A DNA stretch of 64,000 nt, from assembly GCF_029338515.1 (NCBI RefSeq), contig NZ_CP119988.1, forward strand, positions 2,480,001 through 2,544,000, read 5' to 3'. Source of the stretch: Haloglomus litoreum (GTDB lineage: Archaea > Halobacteriota > Halobacteria > Halobacteriales > Haloarculaceae). The notes under the pieces are model-generated. The model was not told the DNA's origin, searched no databases, and worked only from the letters and a program-made list of their open reading frames with translations. Below, piece by piece: positions 58,260 through 64,000 of the stretch (positions are counted from its first letter, which is position 1; every line of letters begins with the position of its first letter). Made by a program: the position numbers and the translations under genes.

Positions 58260-59594
58260 ATGCCGAGTGTCGCCCTCGTCGTGCTGGACACCCTCCGCAA
58301 GGACCGGTTCGACGAGCAGTTCGACTGGCTCCCCGGAACCCGCTTCGAGCGCGCGTACGCCCCGAGCCACTACACGGTGCCCTCCCACGCCGGCCTGTTC
58401 ACGGGCCACTACCCGAGCGAGACGGGGACGAACGCCGAGTCCCACGAGTTCGACCCGCCGATGCCGACCCTGGCCGAGCGCTGCCGCGAGGCCGGGCTGA
58501 CGACCCGGGCCTTCACCGCGAACGCGAACGTCACCCGCGAGTTCGACTGGGACCGCGGTTTCGACCACTTCGACGGGGCCTGGAACTGCCGACACGCCAA
58601 CGCCGAAGCCGACGTGTTCGAGTGGAACGCCTTCATCCGCGAGCACAGCGACGAGGGGCCCGCACGCTACGCGAAGGCGCTCTGGGCCTGCCTCACCTCG
58701 GACTGCGACACGCTCGCGTCGCTCCGCCACGGCGCCGAGATCAAGTACCGCACCCACACCGTCGAGGACAGCGGCGCGCGGGAGGCCCTGGAGTACGTCC
58801 GAGGGACCGATTTCGACGACGAGGAGTTCCTGTTCGTCAACCTGATGGAGGCCCACGCGCCGTGGGACCCGCCGGAGGCGTACCGCTCCGTGGACCTCGA
58901 CGTCCACCCCGGCTTCGAGGAGACCGTCCGGGGCGACGAGATCGATGGCGACCGGGTCCGGCAGGCGTACGACGACTCGGTCCGGTACCTCTCGGACATC
59001 TACCGCGATATCTACGCCGAACTGGACGCCGAGTTCGACCACGTCGTCACCTGCTCGGACCACGGCGAGATGCTCGGGGAGCACGGTATCTGGGGGCACG
59101 GCTACGGGCTCTACCCGGAGCTGACGCACGTCCCGCTCGTCGTCTCGGGACTCGGCGGTGCCGACGAGCGCGACGAGACCGTCGGGCTCCTCGACGTCCA
59201 TCGGACGGTTCTCGAACTCGCGGGTGCCGTACCCGACGGGGGCCCGGAGAGCGCGACCGGCCGCGGGCGGGACCTCCGCGAGCCGCTCGAACCGACCGAG
59301 GGCGTTCTCACCGAGTACCTCGGGCTGAACTGGTTCCGCCGGCGGACCCTCGCCGAGGCCGACTACGCCGACGCCGCCGACTTCGACGAACGCCTCTACG
59401 GAATCGCGCTCGACGAGGACTACTACGGGTTCGAGACGCTCGACGGGTTCCGGGCCGAGGGGTCGACCTCGGTCGCGGACCCACGGGCCCGGATGGCGTC
59501 GCTCGTCGACGACCTGACCTACCACCGGGGCCGGAAGGACGGGGAGTACTCCGAGGCCGTCATGGAGCAGCTGGCCGACCTGGGCTACGCCTGA
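58260..59594 (+). CDS. Sulfatase-superfamily enzyme with Thr at the nucleophile position
   Basis: 444 residues from MPSVALVVLDTLRKDRFDEQFDWLPGTRFE. The signature is HYTVPSHAGLFTGHYPS; Thr39 aligns with the sulfatase Cys and His43 with the conserved Arg (TVPSH for CxPSR). Metal-site segments are VVLDTLRKD and TCSDHGEMLGEHGIWGHG, with HVPLVVSGLG. It shares the gene neighbourhood and general fold with the enzyme at 56788, and both differ from the Cys-type sulfatase at 17215. It may act on phosphate esters of glycans. Cytoplasmic; no signal peptide. Confidence 0.82.
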   Translation: MPSVALVVLDTLRKDRFDEQFDWLPGTRFERAYAPSHYTVPSHAGLFTGHYPSETGTNAESHEFDPPMPTLAERCREAGLTTRAFTANANVTREFDWDRGFDHFDGAWNCRHANAEADVFEWNAFIREHSDEGPARYAKALWACLTSDCDTLASLRHGAEIKYRTHTVEDSGAREALEYVRGTDFDDEEFLFVNLMEAHAPWDPPEAYRSVDLDVHPGFEETVRGDEIDGDRVRQAYDDSVRYLSDIYRDIYAELDAEFDHVVTCSDHGEMLGEHGIWGHGYGLYPELTHVPLVVSGLGGADERDETVGLLDVHRTVLELAGAVPDGGPESATGRGRDLREPLEPTEGVLTEYLGLNWFRRRTLAEADYADAADFDERLYGIALDEDYYGFETLDGFRAEGSTSVADPRARMASLVDDLTYHRGRKDGEYSEAVMEQLADLGYA

Positions 59595-59700
59595 GTGGGG
59601 CGGTCCGCCAGCCGGGCGCTCCCGACGCTCGACCGGTCGCGGCTCGCCGTCCCCGAGCACGACTCCAACGGTCAAGTGCCCCCAGCCCGAGCGACCGGTC

Positions 59701-60564
59701 GTGACGATACAGGACCATCGTGTCGACGCGGACGGGGTCGGGCTGCACTACCTCCGCGTGGACCCGCCCGAGGGTGACGGCGGGCCGCCGGTCGTCTGCC
59801 TGCACGGGGGCATCGTCGACTCGGCGCGGTGCTCGTGGGGCGGTGTCATCGAGCCGCTGGCGGCCGGACTCGGCCGACCGGTCCTCGCGCCGGACCTGGC
59901 GGGCTACGGCGACAGCGACCGGCCGGTCGCGGCCTACTCGACCGCCTATCACGTGGAGGCCGTCCGGGGGTTCTGCGACGCGCTCGGTCTCGCACGTGTG
60001 GACCTGTGCGGGCTGTCGCTGGGTGGCGGCGTGGCCCTCGGACTGGCGCTGGCCGACGAGCGGGTCGAGCGGCTGGTCGCCATCGACAGCTTCGGCCTCG
60101 GCACGGAGCTGTCGAACGGACTGCTGACGTGGGCGCTGGCCCAGGCGCCGGTGCTGAACCGGCTGTCGCTCGCGCTGCTCGCGCGGTCGCGGCGGCTGGC
60201 CCGGGCGAGCCTCGGGAGCATCGTCGTCGACCCGGACTCGGTGCCGGACGAGGCCGTCGACGAACTGTTCGCGTTGCTCCAGCGCGAGGACCCGGGCCAC
60301 GCCTTCCGGCAGTGGCGCGCGGCCGAAGTGACCCGTCAGGGGTACGCGACCTCGTACGTCCCGCTCCTCCCGGAACTGCAGCAGCCGGTGCTGTTCCTGC
60401 ACGGTGCCGCGGACGAGGTGTTCCCGCCGGCGTGGTCCGAACGGGCGGCCGACCTCGCCCCGGATGGGGAGTGCGTGGTGCTGGACGACTGTGCCCACTG
60501 GCCGCCGCGCGAGCGCCCGGAGGCGGTGCTCGAGCAGGTCTCGCGGTTCCTGGGCGAGGCGTGA
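59701..60564 (+). CDS. Alpha/beta hydrolase
   Basis: 287 residues with a GTG start (MTIQDHRVDADGVGLHYLRVDPPEGDG). The oxyanion region is VVCLHGGIVDSARCSW, the nucleophile elbow is LCGLSLGGGVALG (Ser in GLSLG), the acid lies in VLFLHGAADEVFPP, and the His in LDDCAHWPPRERPEAV. It is an esterase or hydrolase of unknown substrate. It follows the sulfatase-superfamily genes on the same strand, about 106 bases downstream, and converges with a DUF21-CBS gene. Confidence 0.88.
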   Translation: MTIQDHRVDADGVGLHYLRVDPPEGDGGPPVVCLHGGIVDSARCSWGGVIEPLAAGLGRPVLAPDLAGYGDSDRPVAAYSTAYHVEAVRGFCDALGLARVDLCGLSLGGGVALGLALADERVERLVAIDSFGLGTELSNGLLTWALAQAPVLNRLSLALLARSRRLARASLGSIVVDPDSVPDEAVDELFALLQREDPGHAFRQWRAAEVTRQGYATSYVPLLPELQQPVLFLHGAADEVFPPAWSERAADLAPDGECVVLDDCAHWPPRERPEAVLEQVSRFLGEA

Positions 60565-60616
60565 GCCGTTCCAGGTCTCTCCCCCGGCCGCGCGGGCCAG
60601 CGGGTCCGCCGGGAGG

Positions 60617-61675
60617 TCAGTGTGCCTGGTCCAGCGGGTCCTCCAGGTCGCCCATGACGGTCTCCAGCGCGTCCGTCGCCGTGAGGAGTCCCACCACCTC
60701 CCCGTCGGATAGCACCAGCGCAAGTTCCTGGCTCTCGGCCTGGAACTGGTCGAACGCGTCGCTGACCGTCGTGTCCGCCGACACCGTCATCGGCGGGGCC
60801 GCGATCTCCGCGAACGACACCTCGCCCGCCTCCAGCGCCGCCATCCGGTTGACGATGCTGGGCACGTACACCACGCCGACGAAGTCGTCGGGCGACTCCC
60901 CGATGAGGGGGTACCGGGTGTGTGGCGTCTCGGAGACCTGCCGGAGGTTCTCCTCGACCGACGCCGTGGTCGAGAGGTAGACGATGTCGGCCGCGTCGAC
61001 CATCACCTCGCGGACCTCGGTCGTGCCGGCCGCGAGCGCGTTCAGCACCTCCTCGTGTCGCTCGCCGGAGACCTCACCCTGCTGGAGTAGCGAGCTCATG
61101 CGGGTCCGGAGCTGGGCGCGTGACTCGATGACATCCTCCTCGGCCTCCAGCCACGCGCCGCTCATCTCGACGCCGAACAGCTTCAGCGTCCCCTTCGCCA
61201 CCCAGTCGCCGAGCGTGATGATCGGCGAGATCAGGACGTAGAACCAGTGCAGCGGCCTCGCCCCGTACCGGCAGACGAACCGGGACCGCTCGACGCCGAG
61301 GTAGGTCGGGGTCTGCTCCCCGTGGGTCAGGTGGACCAGGTTGATGATGAGGTAGGCCAGCAGCGCACCGGCGCCGATGGTCGCCAGCACCGTCCCGCCG
61401 AACAGCGGCTCGAACAGTGCCGCCAGGGCCGGCTCCGCGACGATACCGACGGCGATGCTGGAGGCGGTGATGCCGACCTGGCACGTCGTCAGGTAGAGTT
61501 CCAGGTCCTGGGTCATCTCCCAGGCCCGCTCGAGCGCGGGCGTGCCGTCCACGAACTCCTCCTCGGAGAACTGCCGAGCGCGCGTGAGGGCGAACTCGAT
61601 GGCGACGAAGAACCCGTTGGCGAGGATCAACAGTACCCCGGCGACCAGTCGGATGCCAATCTCGAGAGGACTCAT
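60617..61675 (-). CDS. DUF21-CBS membrane protein (CNNM/HlyC-CorC type)
   Basis: 352 residues from MSPLEIGIRLVAGVLLILANGFFVAIEFALTRARQF. The N-terminal DUF21 membrane domain has about four helices (GIVAEPALAALFEPLFGG, AGALLAYLIINLVHLTHGEQTPTYLGVERS). Then comes a CBS pair (REVMVDAADIVYLSTTASVEENLRQV; PPMTVSADTTVSDAFDQFQ). These proteins are thought to move or sense Mg or Na; the CBS pair may bind ATP. It is a clear paralogue of the protein at 62389. A divergent Lrp-type gene lies between them. Confidence 0.9.
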   Translation of the reverse strand: MSPLEIGIRLVAGVLLILANGFFVAIEFALTRARQFSEEEFVDGTPALERAWEMTQDLELYLTTCQVGITASSIAVGIVAEPALAALFEPLFGGTVLATIGAGALLAYLIINLVHLTHGEQTPTYLGVERSRFVCRYGARPLHWFYVLISPIITLGDWVAKGTLKLFGVEMSGAWLEAEEDVIESRAQLRTRMSSLLQQGEVSGERHEEVLNALAAGTTEVREVMVDAADIVYLSTTASVEENLRQVSETPHTRYPLIGESPDDFVGVVYVPSIVNRMAALEAGEVSFAEIAAPPMTVSADTTVSDAFDQFQAESQELALVLSDGEVVGLLTATDALETVMGDLEDPLDQAH

Positions 61676-61846
61676 CGGGTGTGTGCGCAGCCCTTGCTCG
61701 GCCAGCGGTTAGAATGCAGTGATTGTCTGTCCCATTATGAATGAGATTGTCGAACTGATAACCACGGCCACTCAGATACCGCATCCGGGGATGGACCGCT
61801 GTTCCGGGGATACGGTTATCCGAGCCAGCACGCTATATCCCGCCGG

Positions 61847-62317
61847 ATGGACGACCACGAACTCGACCGGCTGGATCGGGAGATCCTCTTCCGGCTGCAG
61901 CGGGAGGCCCGTCACACCTCCTCGAACGACATCGCGTCCTCGCTGGAGGTCTCCGCGAGTACCGTTCGCAACCGGACCCAGCAGCTGGAAGCTGCCGACA
62001 TCATCCGGGGGTACCACGCCGACGTCGACTACGAGCGGGCGGGCTATCAGCTGTTCACGCTCATCGTCTGCACGGCACCGATTCCGGACCGCGAGGAGCT
62101 GGCGGCGGCGGCGGCCGACGTCCCGGGGGTCGTGGAGGTGCAGGAGGTGATGACGGGCGAGGCGAACGTCCTGGTGCAGGCCATCGGCCTGGACGGGGAC
62201 GACCTGACCCGCATCGGGGAGGAACTCGACGAACTGGGGCTGCAGGTCTCCGACGAGGACCTGATCCGGAACACGCACCGGCGCCCGTTCGCGAACTTCG
62301 AGGCGGGCGAGGACTGA
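61847..62317 (+). CDS. Lrp/AsnC-family transcription regulator
   Basis: 156 residues. MDDHELDRLDREILFRLQREARHTSSNDIASSLEVSASTVRNRTQQLEAADIIRGYHADVDYERAGYQ is the AsnC-type helix-turn-helix and linker; the C-terminal RAM domain follows (TLIVCTAPIPDREELAAAAADVPGVVEVQEVMTGEANVLVQAIGLDGDDLTRIGEELDELG). It probably senses amino acids or other small effectors as a dimer or octamer. Lying between two DUF21-CBS genes, it may control either or both. A TATA candidate (GGTTATCCG, about 61815) precedes the ATG. Confidence 0.9.
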   Translation: MDDHELDRLDREILFRLQREARHTSSNDIASSLEVSASTVRNRTQQLEAADIIRGYHADVDYERAGYQLFTLIVCTAPIPDREELAAAAADVPGVVEVQEVMTGEANVLVQAIGLDGDDLTRIGEELDELGLQVSDEDLIRNTHRRPFANFEAGED

Positions 62318-62388
62318 CCATCCCCGGGTCGAGGCCCGGGCTCACCGCTATGGCTGGGATGTGAAATCGCCGAGGGAGGCCGGCCCTG

Positions 62389-63552
62389 TCAGGCGCCGCT
62401 GGCGTCGTCACCTGCCGGGCGGGTCGTGGGGTCGGCCGTGAGACCCGGCGGGGTCTCCTCGTCGAGCGGGTCCTCCAGTTCGCCGGTGATGGCCTCGAAG
62501 GCGTCCGTGGCGGTGACCAGCCCGAGGACCGTCGTCTCCCCGTCCGGGTCGACCACCAGCGCGAGTTCCTGCTTCTCGTCCTGGAACCGGTCGATGAGGT
62601 CCGCGACGCTGAGATCGGCCGGGACGGTCATCGGGTCGGCCGCGAGGTCCGACAGGGTGAGCTCGCCCGCTTCCAGGTCGTCCAGGTCCCGGAGAACCGC
62701 CGGGACGTAGACGATGCCGCGGAAGTCGGAGACGTCCTCACCGACGAGTGGGAACCGGGTGTGTGGATGCTCGCGGATGCGCTCGACGTTCACCTCCAGC
62801 GGCTCCTGTACGGAGAGGGGCGTGATGGCCTCGGCATCGACCATCACGTCCTGGACCTGGACGCGGTCGATGTAGAGGGCGTTCATCACCTCCTCGCGCC
62901 GGTCCGCCGGGACCCCGAGCGCGCGCATCCGCTCGCCCATCGCGGCGCGCAGGTCCGCACGGTCGCTGGGGCGGTCGCCCCCCTCCTCGCCCTCGATCTC
63001 CTCCTCGGCCCACGCTCGGCTGATGGTGACGCCGAACGCGCCGAGCAGCTTCTTCGCGACCCAGTCCGCGAAGAGGATGACCGGGCTCATGAGCTTCGTC
63101 CAGTAGTAGAGCGGCCGGGCGCCGTGCTTCGCGACGAACTTCGAGCGCTCGACGCCCAGATAGGTCGGGGCCTGCTCCCCGATGATGACGTGGAGGATGT
63201 TGATCAGCGCCAGCGCCACGATGACCGAGATGGCGGCGTGGCTCGCCCCGCCGGCGGAGAACCCGACGGCCCGGAACAGCGGGTCGATGGCCGCGGTCAG
63301 CGCGGGCTCTGCGACCACGCCGAGTCCGACGCTGGAGACGGTGATCCCGACCTGGCAGCCCGACAGGTAGATCTCCAGGCGCTCGGTCATCTCCCAGGCC
63401 CGGTCGAGCCCTGGGTGGCCGGTGAACTCCTCGCGCGCGAACTGGCGGACCCGTGTCATCGCGAACTCGGTCGTGACGAAGAAGCCGTTGGCGAACAGGA
63501 GGACGACACCCCCGATCAGACGAAGTCCGACGAGTGCAGCGCTCGAAGCCAT
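62389..63552 (-). CDS. DUF21-CBS membrane protein, paralogue of the one at 60617
   Basis: 387 residues from MASSAALVGLRLIGGVVLLFANGFFVTTEFAMTRVRQFAREEFTGHPGLDRAWEMTERLEIYLSGCQVGITVSSVGLGVVAEPALTAAIDPLF. The sequence closely parallels its neighbour (GEQAPTYLGVERSKFVAKHGARPLYYWTKLMSP). A CBS pair (QDVMVDAEAITPLSVQEPLEVNVERIREHP; DPMTVPADLSVADLIDRFQDEKQELALVVDPDGETT) and a polar tail follow. It is an integral membrane ion transporter or sensor candidate. I chose the ATG at 63552 because the DUF21 domain begins there. Confidence 0.9.
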   Translation of the reverse strand: MASSAALVGLRLIGGVVLLFANGFFVTTEFAMTRVRQFAREEFTGHPGLDRAWEMTERLEIYLSGCQVGITVSSVGLGVVAEPALTAAIDPLFRAVGFSAGGASHAAISVIVALALINILHVIIGEQAPTYLGVERSKFVAKHGARPLYYWTKLMSPVILFADWVAKKLLGAFGVTISRAWAEEEIEGEEGGDRPSDRADLRAAMGERMRALGVPADRREEVMNALYIDRVQVQDVMVDAEAITPLSVQEPLEVNVERIREHPHTRFPLVGEDVSDFRGIVYVPAVLRDLDDLEAGELTLSDLAADPMTVPADLSVADLIDRFQDEKQELALVVDPDGETTVLGLVTATDAFEAITGELEDPLDEETPPGLTADPTTRPAGDDASGA

Positions 63553-63636
63553 CGATACTGGCGCTTCTGTCGCGCGACAAAAAGGGGTTCTGGCACGGCG
63601 GCACCGTGAGACGCCGTACCGGGCCGTCAGCAACCT

Positions 63637-64000
63637 CTACGCCGCCCGGATGGCGTTCACGTAGGTCGCCTTGTCCTTGACGCCGACCCACTCGCCCGCG
63701 GGCTCGCCAGCACGGAACAGGTGGACCGTCGGGACACCGCGGACACCGAACTGCTGTGCGAGCGGCTGGTTCGCGTCGATGTCGATCTTCACGACGGCGG
63801 CGTCCTCCTCGGCGGCGATCTCCTCGATGGTCGGCGCGAGCATCTTGCACGGACCGCACCAGTCGGCGTAGAAGTCCGCCAGCACGACATCGTGCTCGGC
63901 GAGGACCGACTCGAGGTGGTCGGCGCCGTCGATGTGGATCGGTTCGGTGGGGCCACCGTCGGCCGCGGTCCCCTGCTGGCCCTCCTCGGCGGTCGAGAGC
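63637..64000 (-). CDS. Thioredoxin, N-terminus cut by the window edge
   Basis: The reading frame is open to the right edge, so the true start is outside. The visible part has an acidic stretch ending in LESVLAEHDVVLADFYADWCGPCKMLAPTIEEIAAEEDAAVVKIDIDANQPLAQQFGVRGVPTVHLFRAGEPAGEWVGVKDKATYVNAIRAA. The redox motif is WCGPC and the cis-proline is in GVPTV. It reduces protein disulfides in the cytoplasm. An internal GTG at 63885 is not needed as a start. The long acidic N-terminal extension is usual for haloarchaeal thioredoxins. Confidence 0.92.
   Translation of the reverse strand, partial: LSTAEEGQQGTAADGGPTEPIHIDGADHLESVLAEHDVVLADFYADWCGPCKMLAPTIEEIAAEEDAAVVKIDIDANQPLAQQFGVRGVPTVHLFRAGEPAGEWVGVKDKATYVNAIRAA

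Overview
The window is chromosomal DNA from an extremely halophilic archaeon (class Halobacteria). The evidence is very high GC, strongly acidic proteins, many near-leaderless genes with a TATA element about 25-30 bases before the start codon, archaeal-type lipid and acyl-CoA enzymes (UbiA-type ether-lipid prenyltransferase, ADP-forming acyl-CoA synthetase), a halocyanin, an F420-type luciferase-like enzyme and a tRNA with a bulge-helix-bulge intron. I cannot name the genus. No rRNA, CRISPR array, transposase or integrase gene was seen.

Layout. 1-5.5 kb: surface-glycan genes (family 2 and family 4 glycosyltransferases, MOP-type flippase) interrupted by an acyl-CoA dehydrogenase and a UspA protein. 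5.9-13.5 kb: a Nudix hydrolase, an SDR, a large LOV/PAS/GAF histidine kinase preceded by a 37-residue zinc-finger protein, a bactofilin-like membrane protein, a split-barrel flavoprotein, and a DsrE-TusA sulfur-carrier pair. 13.5-15.1 kb: gene-poor stretch with a possible frameshifted gene, a winged-helix protein and tRNA-Arg(TCG), whose 3' part is duplicated nearby like an integration scar. 15.2-21.3 kb: ether-lipid UbiA enzyme, IclR regulator with a palindrome before it, a sulfatase overlapping an APC transporter, and an alkylsulfatase-like metallo-hydrolase.

21.4-25.7 kb: biotin operon bioB - BioU-like gene - bioF - bioD, with no bioA. 25.9-31 kb: UspA, a response regulator with the receiver at its C-terminus, and an operon for a fused ADP-forming acyl-CoA synthetase plus a phosphotransacetylase-like ATPase. 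31-38.4 kb: LVIVD-repeat protein with halocyanin, an iron-sulfur photolyase/cryptochrome, a second GAF/PAS kinase and a zinc-ribbon protein. 38.5-47 kb: acyl-CoA ligase, two tandem 67-residue paralogues, a secreted repeat protein, intron-containing tRNA-Glu(TTC), and a divergent beta-oxidation pair (HAD-ECH fusion and acyl-CoA dehydrogenase).

47-55.8 kb: a hairpin-rich spacer, M20 amidohydrolase, uS10/mL48-like protein, small zinc-finger protein, enoyl-CoA hydratase-like enzyme, methyltransferase, ArsR-like zinc-ribbon regulator, SDR, luciferase-like enzyme and a 51-residue ribbon-helix-helix-like protein. 55.8-64 kb: glycosyltransferase, two alkaline-phosphatase-superfamily enzymes with Thr at the nucleophile position, alpha/beta hydrolase, two DUF21-CBS membrane proteins flanking an Lrp/AsnC regulator, and a thioredoxin cut by the window edge.

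Functional themes are fatty-acyl-CoA metabolism, surface glycans and sulfate/phosphate esters, light and stress sensing, and de novo biotin synthesis by a route that appears to lack BioA. Coordinates were read by eye from the sequence; families were recognised from motifs, not from database searches.
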